From an uncultured Atopobium sp. (lineage in GTDB: Bacteria; Actinomycetota; Coriobacteriia; Coriobacteriales; Atopobiaceae), in contig CAMQEO010000014.1 of assembly GCA_946999785.1 (NCBI GenBank), positions 1 to 20,909 of the forward strand: a DNA stretch of 20,909 nt. Reading direction: 5' to 3'. Shown piece after piece: positions 1-7,074 of the stretch (its first letter is position 1; each line of letters begins with the position of its first letter). The notes below the pieces were generated by a model, which worked only from the letters and a program-made list of their open reading frames with translations, had not been told where the DNA came from and did no database searches. The position numbers were made by a program, and so were the translations under genes.

Positions 1-1
1 G

Positions 2-1126
2 CAGGGTGAAATGTCTAAATTTCGCGGTTTAGAAGCTGTGCTACATAAGCGTGTTATCGGACAAGACAAGGCTGTATCAGCTGTTGCAGCGGCTGTGCGC
101 AGAAGTCGTGCAGGGCTTGCAGATCCCAATAAGCCACTGGGGAGCTTTTTCTTCCTCGGCCCTACTGGTGTAGGAAAAACCGAGCTTGCTAAAACGCTTG
201 CCTCTACGCTCTTTGACGACGAACGCGCTTTAGTGCGTATTGATATGAGCGAATACATGGAGAAGTTTAGCGTTCAGCGTCTCATTGGTGCGCCTCCAGG
301 ATATGTAGGTTACGACGAAGGCGGACAGCTCACCGAGGCTGTACGCAGACATCCCTACTGTGTTATCTTGCTTGACGAAATGGAAAAGGCACATCCTGAT
401 GTGTTTAATATCTTGTTGCAACTGCTTGACGATGGGCGTCTAACAGATGGACAAGGTCGTGTGGTGAGCTTTAAAAACTCAATCATTATTATGACCAGCA
501 ATGTTGGAAGTCAAATTATATCGCAAGCAACGCAGGCAGGTTCATCGCTTACATCTGAAGATGCTAAAAATCGTGTAACGCAGGCATTGCGCGATACGTT
601 TAAGCCAGAGTTCCTTAACCGAATTGACGATATTGTTATGTTTGACTCTCTTAATGCTGTAGCTATCGAGAAAATTGTTGATCTTCAGCTGAAATCAGTC
701 CGCGAGCGACTTGCGCGCGAGCGCATGAGCCTTGTCTTAACTGACGCGGCACATAAGCAACTGGCAACTCAGGGCTTTGATCCTGCATACGGCGCGCGTC
801 CCCTTAAGCGTCTTATTCAAACGCAAGTGGTAGATACTATTTCTTCGCTTATTATTGATGAACGTGTTCATGAGGGAGATACGCTTGTGGTAGATGTAGA
901 TGCAGATCACAATTTTATAGCTCATCCAAAGGCATCTGGCACTCATACAGAGCATGCACATGAAGGCTCAACACAGCAGGGGTCTTCTCGCCTTGCGCAG
1001 AATATATCTTCTCGTAGAGGAGACAGCACTATCAGAGCCGAACGTGAAGACGACGACGGCTATGACCCGTATTCTGACCGCGCACCTTCGCAAGAAAAAC
1101 TTTTTGAGAAAAATCCTTGGGATTAG
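2..1126 (+). CDS. clpB: ATP-dependent chaperone ClpB, C-terminal half (5' truncated by window)
   Basis: ClpB is a cytoplasmic hexameric AAA+ disaggregase that works with DnaK to pull apart aggregated proteins. The frame is open to the window edge, so only the end of the middle domain and the second ATPase domain are present. Counting from the first visible Met (base 11, internal, not a start), I see the linker HKRVIGQD (12-19), Walker A GPTGVGKT (50-57), the pore-loop segment GAPPGYVGYDEGG, Walker B VILLDEMEKA (about 118-127), the sensor segment IIMTSNVGS and the D2-small domain with YGARPLKR. The pore segment and the lack of a ClpC-style UVR motif favour ClpB over ClpC. After the usual end of the family there are about 75 extra polar, acidic residues ending in NPWD. 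It converges on the next gene with 25 bases between stops. Family call is firm; the missing N-terminal half cannot be judged. Confidence 0.95.
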   Translation, partial: QGEMSKFRGLEAVLHKRVIGQDKAVSAVAAAVRRSRAGLADPNKPLGSFFFLGPTGVGKTELAKTLASTLFDDERALVRIDMSEYMEKFSVQRLIGAPPGYVGYDEGGQLTEAVRRHPYCVILLDEMEKAHPDVFNILLQLLDDGRLTDGQGRVVSFKNSIIIMTSNVGSQIISQATQAGSSLTSEDAKNRVTQALRDTFKPEFLNRIDDIVMFDSLNAVAIEKIVDLQLKSVRERLARERMSLVLTDAAHKQLATQGFDPAYGARPLKRLIQTQVVDTISSLIIDERVHEGDTLVVDVDADHNFIAHPKASGTHTEHAHEGSTQQGSSRLAQNISSRRGDSTIRAEREDDDGYDPYSDRAPSQEKLFEKNPWD

Positions 1127-1151
1127 TGAGAAGCACTCTTAGCGAATGACG

Positions 1152-1655
1152 TTAGTGGATGATGTAAAAGAGAACGATAATAATTGCCACCACGATAAGC
1201 GCAGATAAAAACAAAAGTTTATTCATTCTTTGTTGTTGGATGCGCTGTTGTGGCTGAAAAATGGAACGCTTGTTGCGTGGAATTTCAAGATAGTGACCGT
1301 ATTGAGATTTATTTAAGATCTCGGCATCCTTTCTTGAGATTCTGCGCTGACGGTGCTTAAGAGAAGAAGATTTTATAGCGCGTGAGTCAATACCGGTAAC
1401 ATCGAGATTATCAACCTCATCTTCCTGCAAGTCATTAATAGCTTCTTGTGTGTGATGCGGCTTGGTAGGACGCACATAAGGTGTGGGGCACTCGTCTTCG
1501 GTGCTGTTGGTATAGTCAAAAGGATCTGGGTAGTTAACAGCAGAGGCGTTGCGCTGCATAGGCTCCTTAGATTCACAGATGTCTTGGGCGCTAGACATGT
1601 GCGTTTGCTGCACACGATTGTCATTACCTGATATACCGTGTAAATCTTCTGTCAT
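1152..1655 (-). CDS. Hypothetical tail-anchored membrane protein
   Basis: I do not recognise a family. The 167-residue product has a long polar, Gln/Asn/Asp-rich N-terminal part with no signal peptide, a basic stretch (SSLKHRQRRISRKD), another basic patch just before the membrane, and a single hydrophobic segment at the extreme C-terminus (about residues 145-165, LLFLSALIVVAIIIVLFY), ending in IIH. This is the layout of a tail-anchored protein with its bulk in the cytoplasm. The ATG at 1655 is chosen because a GGAGGT SD (complement of 1661-1666) lies five bases upstream; an in-frame ATG ten codons earlier lacks such a site. It has its own likely promoter, is convergent with clpB and divergent from hsp20. 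Function unknown; neighbours do not settle it. Confidence 0.75.
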   Translation of the reverse strand: MTEDLHGISGNDNRVQQTHMSSAQDICESKEPMQRNASAVNYPDPFDYTNSTEDECPTPYVRPTKPHHTQEAINDLQEDEVDNLDVTGIDSRAIKSSSLKHRQRRISRKDAEILNKSQYGHYLEIPRNKRSIFQPQQRIQQQRMNKLLFLSALIVVAIIIVLFYIIH

Positions 1656-1689
1656 ACAGCACCTCCGGCAGCATTGTTTCCTCACATTA

Positions 1690-1698
1690 TTTATACCA
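1690..1698 (-). promoter_or_regulatory. Extended -10 promoter of the tail-anchored protein gene
   Basis: On the minus strand the bases read TGG-TATAAA, an extended -10 (TGn plus a good hexamer), about 35 bases upstream of the ATG at 1655. No convincing -35 hexamer lies 16-18 bases further up. Confidence 0.4.
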
Positions 1699-1800
1699 TA
1701 ATCCGCGCTTGAGCGCGTAACTCTTTTTGGATTTTACATTTCAATATTTAACAATAGTAGACTTAGATTATATATGTGTAGCAAATATAAATATATATAT

Positions 1801-1865
1801 GAGGTTGTATAATATCCGTTAGTACGGGTACGCACCTATATGAACATAAGAGGTTGTATAACCTC
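1801..1865 (+). promoter_or_regulatory. hsp20 promoter region with repeated GAGGTTGTATAA element
   Basis: The 12-mer GAGGTTGTATAA occurs at 1801-1812 and again at 1850-1861. The first copy runs into TATAAT (1808-1813), a consensus -10. The second copy continues into AACCTC and so forms a 16-base inverted repeat GAGGTT-gtat-AACCTC (1850-1865), eight bases before the SD. No clear -35 is visible upstream of 1808 in an AT-rich tract (1741-1800). The repeat is neither the CIRCE (HrcA) nor the HAIR (HspR) heat-shock operator. The likely role is an operator or a 5'-leader hairpin controlling hsp20; this is inference. Confidence 0.45.
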
Positions 1866-1887
1866 ATCGTTTTAAGGAGTGATTCAT

Positions 1888-2316
1888 ATGGCTACTTTGG
1901 TTCCTTACAATCGTTTAGAGACGCTTCGTCGTGCATTTGATCCTTTTGGTGACTTCTTCCAGGAGCCTGTTGAACTTTCAAATTTATCCGATGCTCATAC
2001 GTTTAAGATGAATGTTGAAGATAAAGACACTTCCTATGAAGTTACTGCTGAACTTGCTGGTGTAAAACGTGAGGATATAGATGTTGAGCTTAATGAGGGA
2101 CGTCTGTCGATAGCTGTAACTAAGCAAGAAAGCGAAGAAGATAAGCACAAGAATTATCTGTACAAAGAGACATCTTCATGGAGTGCTACGCGTGGTGTTT
2201 ATCTAAAAGACGCAGCAACACAAGGATTAAGTGCTCGTTTAGCCAATGGCGTGCTTACCATTACGGTCCCTAAACAGCAAGAAAAAGCAAACGTTACTAA
2301 GGTTTCAATCGACTAG
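1888..2316 (+). CDS. Hsp20/alpha-crystallin small heat-shock protein
   Basis: Small heat-shock proteins are ATP-independent holdases that form oligomers, bind unfolding proteins in the cytoplasm and hand them to DnaK/ClpB. The 142-residue product has a short N-terminal arm (LETLRRAFDPFGDFF), a full alpha-crystallin domain (about residues 40-135) with YEVTAELAGVKREDIDVEL and the conserved ANGVLTITVPK near its end, and a short C-terminal tail. The usual I-x-I tail motif is not obvious (VTKVSID). The start is the ATG at 1888: AAGGAG at 1874-1879 ends eight bases before it, whereas the in-frame GTG at 1879 sits inside that SD. It is monocistronic, with a repeat-bearing promoter region and a strong terminator. 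clpB nearby fits a shared proteostasis role. Confidence 0.93.
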   Translation: MATLVPYNRLETLRRAFDPFGDFFQEPVELSNLSDAHTFKMNVEDKDTSYEVTAELAGVKREDIDVELNEGRLSIAVTKQESEEDKHKNYLYKETSSWSATRGVYLKDAATQGLSARLANGVLTITVPKQQEKANVTKVSID

Positions 2317-2364
2317 CTTATTCGCGTTTGGCAAGAGGTGTATGAGTGACGACCATATGCTTAT

Positions 2365-2405
2365 ACGTGCGGTATCACGTTGTGTGATATCGCACGTTTT
2401 GTTTG
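2365..2405 (+). terminator. Intrinsic terminator after hsp20
   Basis: A 14-bp stem pairs 2365-2378 (ACGTGCGGTATCAC) with 2384-2397, with a single G-U pair and a five-base loop, followed by a T-rich run (TTTTGTTT). It lies about 50 bases after the hsp20 stop. Confidence 0.85.
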
Positions 2406-2426
2406 GCACTTTTTGTTTTACTGTGA

Positions 2427-2449
2427 TGAACAGGCGTTGTTCATATAAT
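2427..2449 (+). promoter_or_regulatory. Upstream tilS promoter (-10 TATAAT) abutting a perfect inverted repeat
   Basis: A consensus -10 TATAAT lies at 2444-2449. Directly before it is TGAACA-ggcgt-TGTTCA (2427-2443), a perfect 6-5-6 inverted repeat that would fill most of the space between -35 and -10. The -35 itself is weak. The position is ideal for a dimeric repressor; no regulator is identified. Confidence 0.45.
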
Positions 2450-2494
2450 ACGGTTACAATATTTTTCTGCATACTATCGTCTTATGTATTTAGG

Positions 2495-2525
2495 TTGACA
2501 TTGCACATGACATTGCACCTATAAG
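2495..2525 (+). promoter_or_regulatory. Second tilS promoter with a tandem 11-base repeat
   Basis: Consensus -35 TTGACA at 2495-2500 and TATAAG at 2520-2525, with a rather long 19-base spacer. The 11-mer TGACATTGCAC is repeated at 2496-2506 and 2508-2518, a period of 12 bases that spans the -35 and most of the spacer. It lies 34 bases before the tilS start. The long spacer lowers confidence in activity without an activator. Confidence 0.45.
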
Positions 2526-2559
2526 CAAACATACAAAGCGCAGTTTTGAGGAGGTATAC

Positions 2560-4089
2560 GTGCCAAGCGTTCAGGCTCGTTTTGCTCATACAACATCTTC
2601 TAGGTCTCAAGTGGAAGGATCTTCATCTGCACCAGTGCTTTTGATGGTCTCTGGTGGAGCCGATTCGTCGGCATTAACCCTGTTAGCTGCAACATCGCAG
2701 CTTGATCTTGAGGATGGTCGAGGTTGTGCACCAATTGCAAAAGAGCGGCTGCACATTCTTCACGTAAATCACGGACTGCGCGGCGCATCCGCTCAAGCTG
2801 ATGAGGAATTTGTACAAGAGCTTGCCTCTCATTTTGGCATCGCTTTTCATGTCGCACATGTAGATGTTGCTCGTCTTGCTGAACAAAAAACCTTGTCAGG
2901 CGAGAAAAATATAGAAAATGTTGGTCGTATGGTGCGTTATAAAGTGGCATTTGAATTGATAAAAAAACTGTGCCAGCAAACTCATACGCGCGTACAGGAC
3001 GCCCGTATTCTCACTGCTCATACAGCAAGTGATCGGGTGGAAACATTCTTTTTGAATGCAACTAAGGGGTCGGCACTGTCTGGTTTGTGCTCAATTCCTC
3101 GCCGCCGATCAATTATTGTTCGTCCATTGATGGACACAACGCATGAAGAGCTCTGCGATATGCTTACCCAGCACGGTATGACCTGGTGCGAAGATCAAAC
3201 CAATCACGATACGCATTATGCACGTGCATATATGCGCCACGTTATTGTTCCCAAGCTTAAGCAAAAAAATCCGCGTTTGGTTGAGCGAATTTGCTCAACT
3301 TGCGATATCTTGCGCGATGAAAACAATTATATGGATAACGTAGCGCGCCGCCATCTTGAGTCGCTTATAAGAAGAAAAACGCAAAGCGTATTAGTGCTTG
3401 ATGCACTTCGTTTAAGTTCAGAAGACGTGGCTCTCGCGCGCCGTATGGTGCGTCTTGCGCTTATGCAGATGGCGTGTGATATTCGTCTTGATACCGCACA
3501 CATTGAAGCTATTTTGCGCTGTGTTGCTGCTGGTGCTGGCTCTTTGAGCCTTGCAAATTCTTTGTCTGTTCGTGTGGAACATGGTATGCTTTTTATTCGC
3601 TTAACCGCACATAAAGAGTTGCTTCGTCCTGCATGGATGCGTGTACCAGGCACGCTTTCATGTACGCGTAATGCCGTACCTTATACGTTAGCCGCGCGTG
3701 TGTATGCGTGCCCCGCTCATATGCAACCCGAAGATTTTGCGCAAAAGCTCTCGCAAAGAACACAAGGTACTCATATAGTGTGTGACGCCGAAAGCCTTGG
3801 GTTTGCACGGGATTCTCACCCGTCTTTACAGGGGGCTTTGTTGTGGGTAGACAGCGCGCAGCCTGCAGACGTTATGTGTCCTTTTGGCATGAGTGGAAGA
3901 TCCAAAAAAATTAGTGACCTCTTAAATGAGGCGCACATCCCCGTTTTTGAGCGTCCTCTCATTCCTATTGTTCGGCAAGCTCCCGAAGGAAAAATCGTGT
4001 GGGTTGCAAGCATTCGCTCAGATGAGCGTTTTCGTTGTACATCCCATACTACAGTGATGCTAGAATTAAGTTTTACTCCTGCAAAATAA
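2560..4089 (+). CDS. tilS: tRNA(Ile)-lysidine synthase TilS
   Basis: TilS ligates lysine to C34 of the CAU-anticodon tRNA-Ile so that it reads AUA codons; it is cytoplasmic and essential in most bacteria. The 509-residue product has the N-type PP-loop SGGADSS (31-37), HVNHGLRG, HTASDRVET and the RPL...CEDQTN...ARAYMRH region of the catalytic domain. From about residue 440 it has the TilS C-terminal domain (PFGMSGRSKKISDLL, IPIVRQAPEGKIVWV, RSDERF). It thus has the long E. coli-like architecture, with a middle helical region, rather than the short form. The GTG start at 2560 follows a strong GAGGAGG (2548-2554) with five bases between. It heads a likely tilS-hpt-ftsH operon. The HTAxD region has Ser where many homologues have Asp, within family variation as far as I recall. 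Confidence 0.95.
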   Translation: MPSVQARFAHTTSSRSQVEGSSSAPVLLMVSGGADSSALTLLAATSQLDLEDGRGCAPIAKERLHILHVNHGLRGASAQADEEFVQELASHFGIAFHVAHVDVARLAEQKTLSGEKNIENVGRMVRYKVAFELIKKLCQQTHTRVQDARILTAHTASDRVETFFLNATKGSALSGLCSIPRRRSIIVRPLMDTTHEELCDMLTQHGMTWCEDQTNHDTHYARAYMRHVIVPKLKQKNPRLVERICSTCDILRDENNYMDNVARRHLESLIRRKTQSVLVLDALRLSSEDVALARRMVRLALMQMACDIRLDTAHIEAILRCVAAGAGSLSLANSLSVRVEHGMLFIRLTAHKELLRPAWMRVPGTLSCTRNAVPYTLAARVYACPAHMQPEDFAQKLSQRTQGTHIVCDAESLGFARDSHPSLQGALLWVDSAQPADVMCPFGMSGRSKKISDLLNEAHIPVFERPLIPIVRQAPEGKIVWVASIRSDERFRCTSHTTVMLELSFTPAK

Positions 4090-4167
4090 CATTGGAGGAG
4101 CGTTGGTTATAGGTGTACATACTCTGTGCATATGTTCACGTGTAAAAAAAGTTAGGAGCTATATATC

Positions 4168-4719
4168 ATGAGTGAGCTTCACCCCGATATCGAGCGCGTT
4201 ATTTTAAGTGAAAACGATATTAAAGAAATTGTAAAACGTTTAGGTGCCGAAATTTCTAAAGATTATGAGGGTAAAAATCCCTTGTTTATTGCCGTTTTGC
4301 GCGGAGCATTTATCTTTGCATCCGATCTTTTGCGTGCTGTTACTATACCGTGCGCCATTGATTTTATGGCAGTATCAAGCTATGGAGACGGGGTAAAAAG
4401 CTCGGGTGTTGTGAAAATCCTTAAAGACCTTGATACCAAGATTGAAGGTCGTGACATCATTATTGCCGAGGATATCCTAGACTCAGGTCTTACCCTCAAG
4501 TACCTCATCGAGCTTCTTCGTGCTCGCAAACCAGCTTCAATTCATGTCGCGGCATTTTCAGTGAAAGATATCCCCAATCATAAACCAGCAATTGAGCCAC
4601 GCTACGTAGGTACACATGTTCCTGATTCCTTTATTGTGGGTTATGGTTTAGATTATGCCGAGCGTTACCGCAATTTACCCTATGTTGGCGTACTTAAGCC
4701 TCAAGTTTATTCACATTAA
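4168..4719 (+). CDS. hpt: Hypoxanthine (guanine) phosphoribosyltransferase
   Basis: Hpt converts hypoxanthine or guanine plus PRPP into IMP or GMP in purine salvage. The 183-residue product is normal length. Visible motifs are LRGAFIFASDL (44-54), the flexible-loop motif SSYG (70-73) and the PRPP-binding motif IIIAEDILDSGLTL (97-110) with the acidic pair E101/D102; the base-binding end carries VGYGLDYAERYRNLPYVG. The ATG at 4168 follows TAGGAG (4153-4158). It sits 78 bases after tilS and 30 before ftsH, the classical actinobacterial order, and is probably cotranscribed. The 78-base gap holds an extra GGAGGAG at about 4094-4100 not followed by a usable start. Confidence 0.95.
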   Translation: MSELHPDIERVILSENDIKEIVKRLGAEISKDYEGKNPLFIAVLRGAFIFASDLLRAVTIPCAIDFMAVSSYGDGVKSSGVVKILKDLDTKIEGRDIIIAEDILDSGLTLKYLIELLRARKPASIHVAAFSVKDIPNHKPAIEPRYVGTHVPDSFIVGYGLDYAERYRNLPYVGVLKPQVYSH

Positions 4720-4749
4720 ACGCTATAAGAACGTATAAGGAGTTTGTTC

Positions 4750-6921
4750 GTGTTGGAAAACAGACCAGATCAGAAAGAATCGCCTACATCTGCGCCTCAG
4801 CAAAATTCGCAGACAAAAGCTTCTCAACAGCAGGTCATCAAAAGTGCAGATGCTCACAGCAACGCTGAGCAACACAGCGAATCTACCCAAACGCCCACGC
4901 GTAAGGATTCATCTCAACAAGAGGGTGCTTCTCAACAAGAAGGTGCCTCTCAACAAAGCCGTTTCAAAAACCTTAATTTAGATGATTTAAGTGTTGATGA
5001 ACTCAACGATATTATCAACGCGTTTTCTAAAAATAAGTCACCACGACGCAAGCGTATATGGATTATCTTTGCGTTGCTTTTAGCGGCATGGCTTGCCTAT
5101 TGTGCCTATAATGCCTTTTTTGCTTCGCCTCAAGATACCCTTACAACCAATCAATTTGTTGAAGCGGTTAATCAAGAACAGATTACTAAGGTTGTTTATA
5201 AAACTCAAGACAGCAGTGTTACAGGCGTTTATACTACTTCCAATGACACTTCGCGTCATTTTAAGACCTATTACATAGGGCACGATAGCCTACAAAAGCT
5301 CATGCAAGACCATCCAACAATTGCGTTTAGCATTGACACTTCTGATGATTCCATGATTAAAACAGTGATCTCGGCAATTGTGCCAACGGTTTTGATCGTT
5401 GCTGCGCTGTTCTTCCTTATGAATTCGATTTCCGATCAAAACGGACGCGCTCTATCGTTTGGTAAAGCGCGCGCTCGTGTTGGAGAAAAAAGTCGCCCCA
5501 AAACAACTTTTAAAGATGTTGCAGGTATTGATGAAGCTGTTGAAGAGCTTAAAGAAGTGCGCGACTTTCTTAAAGATCCTAAGCGCTATAAAAAATTAGG
5601 TGCCAAAATACCGCGTGGTGTGTTGTTAGTGGGAGCGCCAGGAACGGGCAAAACGTTGCTTGCAAAGGCAGTAGCAGGAGAGGCGGGAGTACCGTTCTTC
5701 TCTATTTCGGGTTCAGATTTTGTTGAAATGTTTGTTGGCGTAGGCGCTTCTCGTGTTCGAGACCTCTTTAAGCAGGCAAAACATGCAGCTCCTTCCATTA
5801 TTTTTATCGACGAAATAGATGCAGTTGGTCGTCAGCGTGGAGCTGGAGTTGGCGGTGGTCATGATGAGCGCGAACAAACGCTTAATCAGTTGCTGGTAGA
5901 AATGGATGGTTTTGCAGAGAGTGACGCAGTTATTCTCATTGCTGCAACCAATCGTCCTGACATTTTGGATCCAGCACTTTTGCGTCCTGGTCGTTTTGAT
6001 CGACGTGTTCAAGTTGATCCTCCCGATATCAAAGGCAGAAAAACCATTCTTGAGGTTCACGCTCAAAATAAACCACTTGCGCCCGATGTACAGCTTGGAG
6101 CACTTGCAAAACTAACGCCTGGATTTACGGGCGCCGATTTGGCCAATCTTTTGAATGAAGCAGCGCTTCTTACAGCGCGTCGTCATAAGCAGATAATTGG
6201 TATGAACGAAATAGAAGAGGCTATGGAGCGCGTGATAGCTGGTCCAGAAAAGAAGGGTCGCGTTATGACCGAAGAGGAAAGACGCACCATTGCCTACCAC
6301 GAAAGTGGACATGCTCTTGTGGGCCATATTCTTAAACACGCCGATCCCGTACATAAAATTTCAATTATCAGCCGTGGTTCTGCACTTGGTTATACGCTTC
6401 AGTTGCCCGAGCAAGATAAAGTGCTTGAAACTAAAAATGCTATGTTAGATCAGCTAGCAGTTATGTTGGGGGGTAGAACTTCCGAAGAACTGTTTTGCGG
6501 AGATATCACCACTGGCGCAAGCAACGATCTTGAAAAAGCCACTAAACTTGCGCGCAAGATGGTTATGCGCTATGGCATGAGCGACGAGCTTGGTGCTCAG
6601 GTGTACGGCGAGGCGCAGCATGAGGTGTTTTTAGGCCGCGATTATGCCCACGGCTCTAATTATTCTGCCGAAACGTCTAAACGCATTGATGATGAAGTTG
6701 AGCGTATGATGCGTCGTGCGCACGAGCGCGCTGAACAAGTTTTAGCTTCGCGTAAAGAGTTGGTACAAACGATGGTTGACGTGCTGCTTGCGCGCGAAAC
6801 GGTTGAAGGTGAGGCCGTTCAAGCTTTGCTCGACGGTAAGTGGGAACACTATCTTCAAAACCACCCTGAATATATGGAGAACGACATAGACCAAAACGCG
6901 GACACAAGCGCGCGTGCTTAA
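4750..6921 (+). CDS. ftsH: ATP-dependent zinc metalloprotease FtsH
   Basis: FtsH is a membrane-anchored hexameric AAA+ protease that degrades unassembled membrane proteins and some regulators. From the GTG at 4750 (723 residues) I see a roughly 100-residue Gln/Ser-rich cytoplasmic N-terminal extension, TM1 (about 103-125), an extracytoplasmic domain, TM2 (about 206-226), Walker A GAPGTGKT (295-302), Walker B IIFIDEID (about 350-357), the second region of homology TNRPDILDPALLRPGRFDR, zinc motif HESGH (517-521) and the third ligand Asp in TTGASNDLEKAT (about 593). The GTG lies seven bases after AAGGAG (4737-4742); the in-frame TTG at 4744 is too close to it. The extension is longer than usual and contains an 18-base tandem repeat. 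A Rho-independent terminator closes the operon. Confidence 0.96.
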   Translation: MLENRPDQKESPTSAPQQNSQTKASQQQVIKSADAHSNAEQHSESTQTPTRKDSSQQEGASQQEGASQQSRFKNLNLDDLSVDELNDIINAFSKNKSPRRKRIWIIFALLLAAWLAYCAYNAFFASPQDTLTTNQFVEAVNQEQITKVVYKTQDSSVTGVYTTSNDTSRHFKTYYIGHDSLQKLMQDHPTIAFSIDTSDDSMIKTVISAIVPTVLIVAALFFLMNSISDQNGRALSFGKARARVGEKSRPKTTFKDVAGIDEAVEELKEVRDFLKDPKRYKKLGAKIPRGVLLVGAPGTGKTLLAKAVAGEAGVPFFSISGSDFVEMFVGVGASRVRDLFKQAKHAAPSIIFIDEIDAVGRQRGAGVGGGHDEREQTLNQLLVEMDGFAESDAVILIAATNRPDILDPALLRPGRFDRRVQVDPPDIKGRKTILEVHAQNKPLAPDVQLGALAKLTPGFTGADLANLLNEAALLTARRHKQIIGMNEIEEAMERVIAGPEKKGRVMTEEERRTIAYHESGHALVGHILKHADPVHKISIISRGSALGYTLQLPEQDKVLETKNAMLDQLAVMLGGRTSEELFCGDITTGASNDLEKATKLARKMVMRYGMSDELGAQVYGEAQHEVFLGRDYAHGSNYSAETSKRIDDEVERMMRRAHERAEQVLASRKELVQTMVDVLLARETVEGEAVQALLDGKWEHYLQNHPEYMENDIDQNADTSARA
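4912..4957 (+). repeat. 18-base tandem repeat within ftsH
   Basis: Two full 18-base copies (4912-4929, 4930-4947) and a 10-base partial copy, starting TCTCAACAAGA, encode the peptide SQQEGA twice followed by SQQ. The copies differ at two positions. Being in frame, copy-number change would alter only the length of the disordered N-terminal tail. Confidence 0.85.
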
Positions 6922-6977
6922 CCGCGTTATGTACGTATAACTTGTACCGCAATTTTTTGTATGTCTGTGTGCTTGAG

Positions 6978-7011
6978 ACGCCGCAATGCTTTGCAGCTTG
7001 CGGCGTTTTTT
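6978..7011 (+). terminator. Intrinsic terminator after ftsH
   Basis: A perfect 9-bp stem ACGCCGCAA (6978-6986) / TTGCGGCGT (6998-7006) with an 11-base loop is followed by six T (7006-7011). It lies 56 bases after the ftsH stop. Confidence 0.9.
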
Positions 7012-7074
7012 GTAGTATGATTACCATATCTGTAACGCTTACATACCGCAGATTGACAACGAGCGAGGAATCAT

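Noticed and set aside
1741..1865. CIRCE or HAIR heat-shock operator upstream of hsp20
   Set aside because: Neither TTAGCACTC-N9-GAGTGCTAA nor CTTGAGT-N7-ACTCAAG is present; the repeat here has a different sequence.
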